Shown: positions 16,050-24,743 of the stretch, in pieces
How the letters are laid out: each line of letters opens with the position of its first letter
How positions within the stretch are numbered: position 1 is the first letter of the stretch
Assembly: GCA_900018345.1 (NCBI GenBank)
Contig: FCNA01000053.1
Coordinates: 1-54,827, forward strand
Origin: Clostridiales bacterium CHKCI006
GTDB taxonomy: Bacteria; Bacillota_I; Bacilli_A; Erysipelotrichales; Coprobacillaceae
Direction of reading: 5' to 3'
DNA: 54,827 nt
Made by a program: the position numbers and the translations under genes
The notes under the pieces: model-generated
What the model saw: the letters and a program-made list of their open reading frames with translations, nothing else
Told to the model about the DNA's origin: nothing
The model's database searches: none

Positions 16050-17795
16050 ATGCTTTTGCAGGCAAGCGAACTCACAGTGAAATATGGTGAGCGGATCATA
16101 CTCGATCATGAAAAGCTTTTTATTGAACCTAAACAGAAGATAGGGGTGGTCGGTTTAAACGGAAATGGCAAGAGTACTTTATTGAAGATCATCGCTTCTT
16201 TGGATCATGCTTCTGGCCAATTTGCTGTCAAACCGGGACTGACCATCGCTTATCTGGAACAGACCTGGCATTTTCAACCTGGGCAGCGGGTACGGGAAGC
16301 CATGCTGGAGCGTTGTCCGAGTGCCGATCTTTACCAGATGCAAAGCATCCTGACGCGCTTAAAAGTCCCTGATCTAGAGGCGATTGCCTGTGAATTATCG
16401 GGTGGACAGCAGCGACGGGTTGCACTGGCGGGAGCTTTAATCAATAAGGTTGATTTGTTGATTTTGGATGAGCCGACCAACCACCTTGATATTGAGATGG
16501 TAGAATGGCTGGAAAAATATTTGATCCATTATCCGGGCGCTATTCTGATGTCAACGCATGATCGTTATTTTCTTGAACATGTGACAAAGACCATTGTCGA
16601 AGTCAGTGATGGTCATCTCTATATGAGTCAGGGCGGGTATCAGGGATATCTGGATTATCGCATGACAAGGCTGGAACAGGCGCAGGCGGCCAAACGCAAG
16701 AGAGAAAGCTTTCTGCGGCGAGAAAAGCTTTGGGTTGAGGCGGGTGTTGAAGCCCGTCGAACGAAGAGCCGTGACCGACTGGAACGTTATGAGAAGCTCA
16801 AGGCAATGGATGATCTGAAGCCTAGTGGCAGCATGGAGATCCAGACGGGCATGCAGCGCTTAGGGAAAAAAGCCATCGTACTGGAGCAGGTTTCGCGTAA
16901 AATAGGTTCTAGAGTGCTGTTTGAACCATTCAGCTATCGGATCTCTCCGTTTGAGCGGATCGGTATTATTGGTGAAAATGGTTGCGGGAAATCCACGTTA
17001 TTAAATATTCTCTGTCAGCGCGATCCATCTTATGAAGGTACCATTGACTGGGGTGAAACAGTCGTCATTGGTTATTTTGATCAGCTGAGTAGGGGGTTAG
17101 ATCCCAAAATGCGTGCCTATGATTTTATCGCTCAAAAGAAAGGTGAGATCCATACGCGTCAGGGGATCATCACAGCCAAAAAGATGATGGAAGATTTCCT
17201 GTTTGATGAACATACTCTTTATTTACCAATCGAACGGCTTTCCGGCGGTCAGCAAAGACGGCTCTATCTGCTTTCGGTATTGATGGATGAACCGAATATT
17301 CTTGTTCTTGATGAACCAACCAACGATCTGGATATTGATACACTGACCGTACTTGAAAACTATCTCGATGATTTTGAGGGGATTGTGATCACGGTCAGTC
17401 ACGACCGTTACTTTCTTGATAAAGTCGTGGATCGCATCTGGGCTTTTGAAGATGCGCATATTCAGGTTTATAATGGTGGTTATAGTGATTATGCCAGTGT
17501 CCAAAAAGAAAATGCAGACAAACAAAAAGTCGCTAAAAATAAGCTGAGCCGTCCGCGTCAAACACGTAAGCTAAGCTATTTAGAGATGCGTGAGCTGGAG
17601 CGTTTAGAAGGAGAAATTGGCGAACTGGAAGAAAAGAAGCGTCAGGTTGATGCTGCGTTTGATGGTGTGACGGATTTTGTGAAGATCAGTGCCCTGACAC
17701 AAGAACAAAATACGCTGGAAGCTTTGCTGGAAGAAAAAGAATTACGCTATCTGGAATTAATGGAAAAATTGGAAACATTGAATCACTCAGCGTGA
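16050..17795 (+). CDS. ABC-F family ATP-binding protein (YdiF/Uup-like)
   Basis: ABC-F proteins have two ATPase domains, no membrane part, and act on ribosomes, either in translation control or antibiotic resistance. Both cassettes are complete: GLNGNGKST / LSGGQQRR / LLILDEPTNHLD and GENGCGKST / LSGGQQRR / ILVLDEPTNDLD. A basic interdomain linker (about residues 195-260) and a charged C-terminal coiled coil are present. AAAGGAG favours the ATG at 16050 (7 bases) over 16044 (1 base). The length is 581 residues. The layout resembles B. subtilis YdiF, a housekeeping member, more than a resistance type, but that is a judgement. Confidence 0.9.
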   Translation: MLLQASELTVKYGERIILDHEKLFIEPKQKIGVVGLNGNGKSTLLKIIASLDHASGQFAVKPGLTIAYLEQTWHFQPGQRVREAMLERCPSADLYQMQSILTRLKVPDLEAIACELSGGQQRRVALAGALINKVDLLILDEPTNHLDIEMVEWLEKYLIHYPGAILMSTHDRYFLEHVTKTIVEVSDGHLYMSQGGYQGYLDYRMTRLEQAQAAKRKRESFLRREKLWVEAGVEARRTKSRDRLERYEKLKAMDDLKPSGSMEIQTGMQRLGKKAIVLEQVSRKIGSRVLFEPFSYRISPFERIGIIGENGCGKSTLLNILCQRDPSYEGTIDWGETVVIGYFDQLSRGLDPKMRAYDFIAQKKGEIHTRQGIITAKKMMEDFLFDEHTLYLPIERLSGGQQRRLYLLSVLMDEPNILVLDEPTNDLDIDTLTVLENYLDDFEGIVITVSHDRYFLDKVVDRIWAFEDAHIQVYNGGYSDYASVQKENADKQKVAKNKLSRPRQTRKLSYLEMRELERLEGEIGELEEKKRQVDAAFDGVTDFVKISALTQEQNTLEALLEEKELRYLELMEKLETLNHSA

Positions 17796-17805
17796 TTCTT
17801 TTTTT
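17780..17805 (+). terminator. terminator after the ABC-F gene
   Basis: GAATCAC (17780-17786), loop TCAGC, GTGATTC (17792-17798), then seven T. The stop codon lies in the hairpin. Confidence 0.85.
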
Positions 17806-17834
17806 GTATAAAATGACAGGAACGGTAAAAAATA
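17805..17834 (+). promoter_or_regulatory. possible SigG/SigF-type forespore promoter for the spoVA operon
   Basis: TGTATA (17805-17810), a 17-base spacer and AAAAATA (17828-17834) partly match the SigG pattern TGAATA-N17/18-CATACTA. The position, 20 bases ahead of spoVAC, fits the known forespore control of spoVA operons. Confidence 0.4.
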
Positions 17835-17853
17835 CAGATGAGGTGAATGTATC

Positions 17854-18294
17854 ATGGATAAACAAGCATATCGAGATCTGGTTAAACAGCAGCAGCCCAA
17901 AGTCCCTTATCTGAAAAATGCTATCACAGCTTTTTTGGTCGGAGGGTTGATTGGTGCACTGGGTCAGGCATTGGTGACGCTCTATATGAATTGGTTTGGT
18001 TTGAATGAACAGCAGGCAGGAACACCGATGATCGTGACACTGATTGCTGTGGCCTGTCTGTTGACTGGACTAGGTGTCTTTGACAAATTGGCCGGACACG
18101 CCGGAGCTGGAACTTTCATTCCCATCACCGGTTTTGCGAACTCAATGACTTCAGCAGCCTTAGAAAGCCGGGCAGAGGGGCTGGTGAGTGGGGTAGGCTC
18201 ACATATGTTTTCTTTAGGCGGTACGGTCATTACCTTTGGAATTGTAGCCAGTTTCGTGATTGGAGTGATTCGTTATGTCTTCTTTGGCGGGTAA
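17854..18294 (+). CDS. spoVAC: stage V sporulation protein AC
   Basis: SpoVAC is an inner spore membrane channel component that moves calcium dipicolinate into the forespore and out on germination. The 146 residues contain about four hydrophobic helices. The signature includes VPYLKNAITAFLVGGLIGALGQ and AGHAGAGTFIPITGFANSM, which recurs in related form in SpoVAE. GAGGTG precedes the ATG. The 3' end overlaps spoVAD by 20 bases. The operon lacks spoVAA and spoVAB, as in many clostridia. Confidence 0.95.
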   Translation: MDKQAYRDLVKQQQPKVPYLKNAITAFLVGGLIGALGQALVTLYMNWFGLNEQQAGTPMIVTLIAVACLLTGLGVFDKLAGHAGAGTFIPITGFANSMTSAALESRAEGLVSGVGSHMFSLGGTVITFGIVASFVIGVIRYVFFGG

Positions 18295-19276
18295 GACAAT
18301 CCTTTTTGAATCGGTCTATCTCAGTCATTTTGCCAGTGTAGCCGGTCCAATTGAAAATCAGGGACCACTTCATGAAGGGTTTGATTGGACCTATGATGAT
18401 CTTTATGCAGGCGAAAAAACCTTCGAGAAGGCAGAACGGGCAATGCAAAGCCAGGCACAGGATCTATGTCTTAAGAAAGCAAAATTGCTTAAGGATGATC
18501 TTTTTTGTGTGATTGGTGGCGATTTAGAAAATCAGCTGGTCGCTTCCTCCTTCAGTGCCCGGCATTTAGAATGTCCTTTTATTGGTGTTTACGCAGCTTG
18601 TGCGACCTCAGCATTAGGACTTGGCTTAGCAGGTCTGGTGGTCGAAGCGGTAGAACAGCCCGTGATGGTCAGCATCTCCAGTCATAACGCTACGGCCGAA
18701 AGACAATATCGCTATCCAGTTGAATATGGTATTCAAAAAAAGCCAACCTGTACGTACACAGCGACCGGTGCAGCCAGTTTTCTGCTCTCTCATCAGAAGG
18801 CGTCCATTCGTCTAGTTGGCTGTACCCTTGGTCGGATCATCGATTACGGCTTGAAAGATGCAAACGACATGGGATCAGCGATGGCCCCGGCTGCCTATGA
18901 TACCATCAAGCGTCATCTCGCAAGTCGTCAACAGACTTGTCAGGATTATGATCTCATTGTCACAGGTGATCTGTCTGGCTTTGGAGCAAAAATGCTGAAG
19001 AGCCTCTTTCAAGCGGACGACATCGATCTAAGTCCATATCAGGATTGTGGTCTGATGCTTTATGATGTGGCGCATCAAAAAGTGTATCAGGGCGGAAGCG
19101 GCGCTGCCTGCAGTGCGCTCGTGCTGGCAAGTCATCTGCTTCCTCAGCTTTTATCTGGTCAGATCAAGCACTTGCTTTATGTTCCGACGGGCGCCTTGCT
19201 TTCTAAAACGAGCACTGCCCAGAAAGAAACCATTCCCTGTATTGCCCACGCGATTGAATGGGAGGTCTGTCAATGA
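18275..19276 (+). CDS. spoVAD: stage V sporulation protein AD
   Basis: SpoVAD is a thiolase-fold protein on the outer face of the inner spore membrane that binds dipicolinic acid. Thiolase-like features are seen (GVYAACATSALGLGLA, then SSHNATAERQYRYPVEYG). No catalytic function is expected. The product has 333 residues, normal for the family. The start is internal to spoVAC, so translation is coupled. The last codon overlaps the spoVAE start. Confidence 0.95.
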   Translation: MSSLAGKTILFESVYLSHFASVAGPIENQGPLHEGFDWTYDDLYAGEKTFEKAERAMQSQAQDLCLKKAKLLKDDLFCVIGGDLENQLVASSFSARHLECPFIGVYAACATSALGLGLAGLVVEAVEQPVMVSISSHNATAERQYRYPVEYGIQKKPTCTYTATGAASFLLSHQKASIRLVGCTLGRIIDYGLKDANDMGSAMAPAAYDTIKRHLASRQQTCQDYDLIVTGDLSGFGAKMLKSLFQADDIDLSPYQDCGLMLYDVAHQKVYQGGSGAACSALVLASHLLPQLLSGQIKHLLYVPTGALLSKTSTAQKETIPCIAHAIEWEVCQ

Positions 19277-19623
19277 ATTATCTGTTAGCTTTCTGCTTTT
19301 GTGGCTTTGTCTGTCTTTTGGGGCAGATCATTTATGATCGAACTAAGCTGACCCCAGGACATATTACGAGTTTATTTGTCTGTCTGGGCGCATGTTTAGA
19401 TTTATTTGGCTGGTATGATTGGTGTATCGAGGTCTTCCATGCCGGAGCTCTGTTGCCGATCACGAGTTTTGGACATTCTCTGATGCATGGCGCAATGGCA
19501 ATGAGTGAGGAATATGGTTTATTGGGAATTGCAATGGGAATGTTTGATCTGACGGCTGCCGGAATTACCAGTGCCATTCTGTTTGCATTTCTCACTTCTT
19601 TAGTTTTTAAGCCTAAGTCATGA
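19273..19623 (+). CDS. spoVAE: stage V sporulation protein AE (AEb type)
   Basis: This small membrane partner of SpoVAC and SpoVAD in the dipicolinate channel has 116 residues, four predicted helices and the family motif FHAGALLPITSFGHSLMHGAM. GGAGG places the start at ATG 19273, overlapping the spoVAD stop. The gene overlaps spoVAF by ATGA. The length corresponds to SpoVAEb rather than the soluble SpoVAEa. Confidence 0.93.
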   Translation: MNYLLAFCFCGFVCLLGQIIYDRTKLTPGHITSLFVCLGACLDLFGWYDWCIEVFHAGALLPITSFGHSLMHGAMAMSEEYGLLGIAMGMFDLTAAGITSAILFAFLTSLVFKPKS

Positions 19624-20930
19624 CGTTATCATTTGATCATGCCTCACGCCAATGGCAGATTGCCGGTGAACCGATTCAGCTTGACTATCTCACAAGCTTA
19701 GCCGACGGTCAAGCTATCAACACCTTAGTGGCCGGTCTCTTCTTACTTGAGGATGCCAAACAGATCGAACGTCAATTGATTACCGGCAGCCTCCTGGTGA
19801 CGACTGACCAAAATGTAGCTAAAAAGCTGTTTTTTTCAGGGTGTGCTGTCCTAACTTATCAGGAACGTTACTATGTGGTTGAGACCCGCAGTTATCCAGG
19901 ACGCAGCATCGGACAGCCAGATACGGAAAAAACGATTCGCGGGGCCAAGGATGGCTTTAATGAAAACTTGATCATGAATGTGGGACTGATCCGACGCCGC
20001 ATTCGCCATGAAGCTTTAGTCATGCAGATCATGAGCATTGGCCGTGTTTCGCAAATGGATGTCTGTCTTTGTTATATGGAGGATCGGGTCAATGCCAAGT
20101 TGCTGGATACGATCCGCTCACGTTTAGTGAACTTACAGGTGGAAGAGGTGACCATGAGCGATCGCGCAATCGAAGAACTGTTGGTCGATCAGGGATTTCA
20201 TCCTTTTCCGCTTGTCCGTTACTGTGAGCGACCGGATATTGTTGCTGCCGAAGTCATTAAAGGTCATATTGCACTGGTCGTAGATACGACTTCCAGTGTG
20301 ATCTTGCTGCCTATTCATCTATGTGATCTGCTCGAACATGTACAGGAGCATCGTGAAACACCTTTGATCGGAACGATGATCCGACTCATCCGTATGATGG
20401 CTATTTTACTTTCCATTTATCTTGTTCCACTTTGGCTCAGTGTAATTCAAAACCCACAGCTCTCCAGAATGTTTTTTTTGCGTCCTCCCGAAGGAGAGGT
20501 ATTAAGTTTAGGGTTACAGGTTTTTATTGCCGAAGGGGCTATCGAACTATTGCGTCTGGCAACAATCTATACACCTAGTGAATTGAGCAGTGCGATGGGA
20601 CTGGTTGCCGCGCTCTTATTGGGGCAGATGGCCATCGATCTAGGTGTCTTTTTGCCAGAAGTCTTGCTCTATATTGCTATCAGTAATGTCGCTGGATTTG
20701 CAACACCGAGTTATGAGCTTTCGTTGGCAAACAAACTGGTCAAATGGGGAATGATCCTGGCAACACTGGTCGCTGGTAAATATGGTCTGGCGACGTTTCA
20801 CTTTCTCTTTTTAAGCTATCTGATGCATTTAGATCGATTTCACTCTTTTTATGCTTATCCGCTTGTTCCATTTGATGGGCGGGCACTCATGCACTTTATT
20901 TTTCGTTTGCCAAAAAAATCGCCTTCCTAA
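19620..20930 (+). CDS. spoVAF: stage V sporulation protein AF (GerA-family)
   Basis: The protein is related to germinant receptor A subunits. The soluble N-terminal part includes SYPGRSIGQPDTEKTIRGAKDGFNEN, a hallmark of GerAA/SpoVAF proteins. The C-terminal half has five or so transmembrane helices. At 436 residues it is shorter than B. subtilis SpoVAF (about 490) but contains all recognisable blocks. It modulates dipicolinate release in B. subtilis. No gerAB or gerAC follow, which favours spoVAF over a germinant receptor gene. Confidence 0.9.
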   Translation: MTLSFDHASRQWQIAGEPIQLDYLTSLADGQAINTLVAGLFLLEDAKQIERQLITGSLLVTTDQNVAKKLFFSGCAVLTYQERYYVVETRSYPGRSIGQPDTEKTIRGAKDGFNENLIMNVGLIRRRIRHEALVMQIMSIGRVSQMDVCLCYMEDRVNAKLLDTIRSRLVNLQVEEVTMSDRAIEELLVDQGFHPFPLVRYCERPDIVAAEVIKGHIALVVDTTSSVILLPIHLCDLLEHVQEHRETPLIGTMIRLIRMMAILLSIYLVPLWLSVIQNPQLSRMFFLRPPEGEVLSLGLQVFIAEGAIELLRLATIYTPSELSSAMGLVAALLLGQMAIDLGVFLPEVLLYIAISNVAGFATPSYELSLANKLVKWGMILATLVAGKYGLATFHFLFLSYLMHLDRFHSFYAYPLVPFDGRALMHFIFRLPKKSPS

Positions 20931-20944
20931 AAGCGATTTTTTTT
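20912..20944 (+). terminator. terminator of the spoVA operon
   Basis: AAAAATCGC (ending at 20922) pairs with GCGATTTTT (from 20933), followed by T. The spoVAF stop lies within the loop. Confidence 0.8.
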
Positions 20945-20971
20945 AATTTTGAGAGGAATCTATGGTATAAT
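20943..20971 (+). promoter_or_regulatory. probable extended -10 promoter for scpAB
   Basis: TGGTATAAT (20963-20971) is an extended -10, 22 bases ahead of scpA. The -35 (TTAATT) is poor. It gives the essential scpAB genes transcription independent of sporulation. Confidence 0.5.
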
Positions 20972-20993
20972 CAGTAAACAGGCAGGTGAGGAT

Positions 20994-21728
20994 ATGGACG
21001 TAGATACCTATTTAGTGAAATTGGATAATTTTGAAGGACCGTTGGATCTGCTGTTGCATCTGGTCAAGGAGAAGGAGATGGATCTTTTGAATTTGGAGAT
21101 CTCAGAGATCACCGACCAGTATCTCGCTTACATTGAAGCACATCAGTATGCGCATTTAGAGGTAGCCAGTGAGTATCTAGTCATGGCTAGTTATCTTGTT
21201 GAAACCAAAAGCCGTATGCTGCTGCCGCGCAACCAGGTTGAAGTGGAGGATCCTTACGAGGAAGATCCGCGTCAGGCGCTGATCCATCGTCTGGTCGAAT
21301 ATCGTAAATATAAAGAAGTGGTGGAAGCGCTGAAGTTAAAAAAAGAGGAACGAGATGCAATCTTTATGAAACTGCCAAGCAATATGCAGGTATATACAAA
21401 GGATATGAGTTTTGCTTTACCGGAACATTTAGAAGCATATGATCTGATCGTAGCCATGCGTAAGGTCATGCAGCGCAAGATCCTTTTGTCACCGATGAAG
21501 AATGCGGTGGCCCCTAAAGAAATTTCTATTGAAGAACGCAAGGCACAGATCAAAGCCATGCTGTTAGATCATAAAAATACAAAGATCCCTTTTTCAGATC
21601 TTTTCGATGAGGGCGATAAGCATCTTTTCGTTATCACTTTTCTGGCTATTTTGGTCTTAGCTAATGAAAAGAGCATTCGTTTGAATCAGGATCATCAATT
21701 TGATGAAATATACGTGGAGGTTTTATGA
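20994..21728 (+). CDS. scpA: segregation and condensation protein A
   Basis: ScpA is the kleisin of the Smc-ScpA-ScpB condensin that organises and separates chromosomes. The N-terminal motif KLDNFEGPLDLLLHLVKEKEM is diagnostic. The C-terminal winged helix binds the Smc head. The ATG at 20994 follows AGGTGAGG; an upstream in-frame start at 20949 lacks a binding site. The length is 244 residues. It overlaps scpB by ATGA. Confidence 0.95.
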   Translation: MDVDTYLVKLDNFEGPLDLLLHLVKEKEMDLLNLEISEITDQYLAYIEAHQYAHLEVASEYLVMASYLVETKSRMLLPRNQVEVEDPYEEDPRQALIHRLVEYRKYKEVVEALKLKKEERDAIFMKLPSNMQVYTKDMSFALPEHLEAYDLIVAMRKVMQRKILLSPMKNAVAPKEISIEERKAQIKAMLLDHKNTKIPFSDLFDEGDKHLFVITFLAILVLANEKSIRLNQDHQFDEIYVEVL

Positions 21729-22309
21729 GTGAATTTTTAGAAGAAAATCTGGCGATCATCGAAGGAATGCTTTTTCTGGCTGGAGATGAGGGGCTGAGTG
21801 TTAAAGAGATCCGTACTGTCCTCAATATGGATGAAGCGAGCTGCAAGGCTTATCTAAGCACTTTAAAAAAACAGCTGGAAGAACGGAAATCCTGTGGTCT
21901 GCAGATGGTTTTTCTGGCTGGTAAATATAAGCTGGCGACAAAAGAAAAGTACCGTTCATTTTTTGAAAAGATGGTGCATCAGTCAACGGCCACCTTATCG
22001 AATGCGGCCATGGAAGTGCTGGCGATCATTGCCTATAATCAACCTGTCACACGTTTGAAGATTGAAGAGATCCGCGGCGTTGGCAGCGATGCAATCATTC
22101 GGCGCTTGCTGGCACGTGCCTTGATTCGTGAGGTCGGACGAGAAGACAGCCCGGGAAAACCCATTCTGTATGGTGTGACCGATCAGTTTATGGATGCATT
22201 TGATCTAGCCACTCTTGATGAGCTGCCTGCTTTAGAAGAATTGATGCCGGCTGAACAATCAGATAATTTATTCGATTTTCGATATCAGGAAGAAGCGACA
22301 CAGGAGTAG
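21725..22309 (+). CDS. scpB: segregation and condensation protein B
   Basis: ScpB is a dimeric tandem winged-helix subunit of the Smc complex. Diagnostic segments are EGMLFLAGDEGLSVKEI, LSNAAMEVLAIIAYNQPVT and RGVGSDAIIRRLLARALI. The length is 194 residues. Its overlap with scpA suggests balanced synthesis. The stop codon lies in the following terminator. Confidence 0.95.
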   Translation: MSEFLEENLAIIEGMLFLAGDEGLSVKEIRTVLNMDEASCKAYLSTLKKQLEERKSCGLQMVFLAGKYKLATKEKYRSFFEKMVHQSTATLSNAAMEVLAIIAYNQPVTRLKIEEIRGVGSDAIIRRLLARALIREVGREDSPGKPILYGVTDQFMDAFDLATLDELPALEELMPAEQSDNLFDFRYQEEATQE

Positions 22310-22320
22310 TCGCTTTTTTT
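22293..22320 (+). terminator. terminator after scpB
   Basis: AAGCGAC (22293-22299) and GTCGCTT (22309-22315) followed by a T run. Confidence 0.8.
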
Positions 22321-22369
22321 GGTCTAGGACTCTGTTGAGAAGCATAGCTTGTCTTGAGGGGGAGACAGC

Positions 22370-23413
22370 ATGAAGCATTTATGTCCGTTTTGGCTATGTC
22401 TGAGTCTTTTTTTCTGTTTAAATGCTAGTCCAGTTCAGGCAACTGAATTTTGGGCTAAGAATTATATTGTGATGGAAAGTCTGACCCACCAGGTATTAGA
22501 AGGTAAAGCAATCCATGAAGTACAAAGTGTCGCAAGCATTTCGAAGATCATGACGGCCATCGTTGCAATCGAGCAGGCAGATTTGGATAAGGTGGTTACG
22601 ATTGGCGATGAGATTGATAAAGCTTACGGGAGCGGTGTCTACATTCATAAAGGGGATACCATCAGCTTGCGTGATCTGCTTTATGGGACCATGCTGAGAA
22701 GTGGCAATGATGCTGCTTTGTGTCTTGCCTACCACAGTGCGGGAAGTATCGAGGTTTTTGTCGAGCTGATGAATGAAAAGGCCCGCGAACTTGGTATGAC
22801 TGATACGCATTTTGCCAATCCGACGGGTCTGGATGAAGAGGATGAGGGGAATCAGTCCTCGGTCTACGATATGGCCCTTCTCATGAGTTACTGTATGGCA
22901 AATCCTATTTTTCGGGAAGTTACCGCAACAAAGAGTTACCAGCGTGAGGATGGCAATGGCACCTGGCATAATAAAAACAAGCTTTTAGAAAATTATGATT
23001 ATAGCACAGGAGGAAAGACCGGCTTTACACGCAAGGCCAAACGGACGCTTGTATCAAGTGCACGTAAAAATGATCTGGAACTGATTGTGGTCACCTTTAA
23101 CTGTGGGGACGACTTTGCTTATCATCAGGCGCTGTATGAGAATTATTTTGCAATGTATGAAAATGTCCTTTGTATTGATCAGGGGGTCCATCGTTACGGC
23201 GATTATACTTATGAGGTCAAGCAGCCTGTCTATCTGTTATGGCCTATTGATGAGAAAAAGCCTGAGCTTCAATATGAGACAAGCCCAAATGAGCGTTTAA
23301 AGATCAGTACGAAAAGTGGTCAATTGTTAGGGGAATTTGTGCTGGAAGCCAAGAAGCAGTGGCAATGGGATGATTTTTGGAGGAAATTATTATGCGGGTT
23401 GTTTTTGCAGTGA
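22370..23413 (+). CDS. dacB: D-alanyl-D-alanine carboxypeptidase, sporulation type (PBP5*-like)
   Basis: This low-molecular-weight penicillin-binding protein trims stem peptides in the spore cortex. A signal peptide covers about residues 1-24. The active-site motifs are SISK (56-59), SGN (111-113) and KTG (216-218). The length is 347 residues. It is followed directly by spmA and spmB, the operon order of B. subtilis dacB-spmA-spmB, which is SigE-controlled and sets cortex cross-linking. On that basis I call it dacB rather than dacA or dacF. Confidence 0.9.
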   Translation: MKHLCPFWLCLSLFFCLNASPVQATEFWAKNYIVMESLTHQVLEGKAIHEVQSVASISKIMTAIVAIEQADLDKVVTIGDEIDKAYGSGVYIHKGDTISLRDLLYGTMLRSGNDAALCLAYHSAGSIEVFVELMNEKARELGMTDTHFANPTGLDEEDEGNQSSVYDMALLMSYCMANPIFREVTATKSYQREDGNGTWHNKNKLLENYDYSTGGKTGFTRKAKRTLVSSARKNDLELIVVTFNCGDDFAYHQALYENYFAMYENVLCIDQGVHRYGDYTYEVKQPVYLLWPIDEKKPELQYETSPNERLKISTKSGQLLGEFVLEAKKQWQWDDFWRKLLCGLFLQ

Positions 23414-23964
23414 TCATGGTCTTCTCATTACTGTTTGGCTTGGGCACTGATCGCAGTCTGGTAATGCTTGATGCGCTATTAAAAGTACCTGAGAACGGGT
23501 TGACGCTTTGTTTGAATCTTGTCTTAATGGCAAGTATCTGGAATGGCTTTCTTAACATCGCCAGTGATTCCGGTCTAGTCGAACGTCTGGCGAATGCCTG
23601 TCAGTTTCTTTTTAGCAGGATCTATCCGCAGTTGCCATCTAAAGATAAGGCTATCGGTTATATTGCGACAAACTTCATTGGCAATTGTCTAGGACTAGGC
23701 AGTCTGGCGATGGTCAGTGGACTCAAAGCCATGCAGCGTATGGATGAATTAGCGGGGCATCAGGGACGGGCCAGCCGTTCAATGAAAACGATGTTGATCT
23801 TTAATACTACAGGATTTTCTCTTTTTCCAATGACGATCATGACCCTGCGCGCTCAGTATCAGGCACCCGATCCGACCGACTTTATGCCTTATACGGCTCT
23901 GTTGGGCCTATTGGTGCTGATAATTGGACTTGGTCTTCAGGTCTGTCTGGAGAAACATGGCTAG
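23392..23964 (+). CDS. spmA: spore maturation protein A
   Basis: SpmA is a polytopic membrane protein of the nucleoside-recognition (Gate) family, needed for spore core dehydration. The 190 residues contain several hydrophobic helices. They include LCLNLVLMASIWNGFLNIA, an ATNFIGNCLGLGSLAM segment and NTTGFSLFPMTIMTLRAQY, typical of SpmA. TTGGAGG lies 8 bases ahead of the ATG at 23392, inside the end of dacB. The 3' end overlaps spmB. Confidence 0.93.
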   Translation: MRVVFAVIMVFSLLFGLGTDRSLVMLDALLKVPENGLTLCLNLVLMASIWNGFLNIASDSGLVERLANACQFLFSRIYPQLPSKDKAIGYIATNFIGNCLGLGSLAMVSGLKAMQRMDELAGHQGRASRSMKTMLIFNTTGFSLFPMTIMTLRAQYQAPDPTDFMPYTALLGLLVLIIGLGLQVCLEKHG

Positions 23965-24451
23965 TCTACTAATGGCCGTGATGCTGTTCATCTTATTGGA
24001 TGGCTGGTGGCATCATGTCGATCTGTATGAAAGTTTTAAACAAGGGGTCATTGAAGGCTTAGGGCTTTTAAAAAGCCTATTGAGTGGTCTATTGGCATTG
24101 CTGACCATGGTAGCTATATTAGAATCGAGTGGTTTATTAAAAGCGGTTGCGGATCTTCTGGCAGGATTTCTGCCGGCAGAATTAGTGGGAATGATGTTTT
24201 TGAGGCCGATTTCTTCACAGGCTTCGCTGACATTTTTAAATCAGCTTTATCAGTCCTATGGCCCCTTACATCTTTATAGCCGAATGGGAACGCTTGCTCA
24301 GGGAGCGACGGATACGACGCTTTATGTTTTAAGTGTTTATCTTTCAGCAGTGCAGATCAAAGACAGTGGCTATCTTGTCTGGCTTTGTCTGGGGCTCGAT
24401 GTGTTAGCGATGATTTTTGCAATCTTTTTTGCAATTCATATTTTTTTATGA
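23957..24451 (+). CDS. spmB: spore maturation protein B
   Basis: SpmB is the partner of SpmA, also a Gate-family membrane protein. The family part includes GVIEGLGLLKSLLSGLLALL and PISSQASLTF, then LAQGATDTTLYVLSVYLSAV. GGAG supports the ATG at 23957. The 164 residues are slightly short of the B. subtilis protein (178). The ICE begins 2-3 bases after the stop codon, so the TGA may come from the insertion junction rather than the original gene. If the right-hand flank is native, the protein would have run about 12 residues further. Confidence 0.9.
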   Translation: MASLLMAVMLFILLDGWWHHVDLYESFKQGVIEGLGLLKSLLSGLLALLTMVAILESSGLLKAVADLLAGFLPAELVGMMFLRPISSQASLTFLNQLYQSYGPLHLYSRMGTLAQGATDTTLYVLSVYLSAVQIKDSGYLVWLCLGLDVLAMIFAIFFAIHIFL

Positions 24452-24453
24452 GT

Positions 24454-24480
24454 TAAAAACCAACTAAAAATCTGATTGTC
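24454..24480 (+). repeat. left terminal inverted repeat of the ICE
   Basis: The sequence TAAAAACCAACTAAAAATCT and its continuation to 24480 matches the reverse complement of 54670-54696. The shared core is AAAAAC, then ACTAAA, TCTGATT and TC with single mismatches between. The preceding T run and the hexamer ATGAGT (24448-24453) resemble a Tn916 target plus coupling sequence. The exact end could shift by a base or two. Confidence 0.75.
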
Positions 24481-24531
24481 CGCTAAAACACTGTATCTAT
24501 CAGCATTTTCAAGGGTTTAAATACTTCAAAT

Positions 24532-24548
24532 TACTACGATTTTACTAC
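24532..24548 (+). repeat. left arm-type repeats (integrase N-domain sites)
   Basis: TACTAC at 24532-24537 and at 24543-24548, 11 bases apart, in the same orientation and spacing as the pair at 54537-54553 near the other end. Tn916-type integrases bind direct repeats near both ends with their N-terminal domain, so these are the likely sites. Confidence 0.65.
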
Positions 24549-24650
24549 CATTGAATGAGCCTTGATACGTTAGAAATCCCAGATTTGCAAAGATATGGTA
24601 CAGCACATCAGTATTGATAAACTAAAAATTGAATATCGCAAGTAGATTAT

Positions 24651-24715
24651 GGAACGCCGATATTGACGTTCCTTTTCTATTTCCAGCCGTTCAGAAATGG
24701 ACGGCTTTTTCTATA
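24651..24715 (+). terminator. tandem terminator-like hairpins ahead of the adhesin gene
   Basis: The first hairpin is GGAACG (24651-24656) with CGTTCC (24667-24672), followed by TTTTCTATTTCC. The second is AGCCGTTC (24685-24692) with GGACGGCT (24699-24706), followed by TTTTTCTATATCC. The tail motif recurs after the hairpins near 29050 and 34556. In the circular ICE they lie between int and the first transfer-region gene. Confidence 0.65.
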
Positions 24716-24743
24716 TCCAAACGAAAGGAGAATTTTAAAAGCT

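Noticed and set aside
16050-17795. ABC-F gene as an antibiotic-resistance determinant
   Set aside because: It lies among chromosomal housekeeping genes, and its layout is like YdiF/Uup; nothing in the sequence points to a resistance-type linker.
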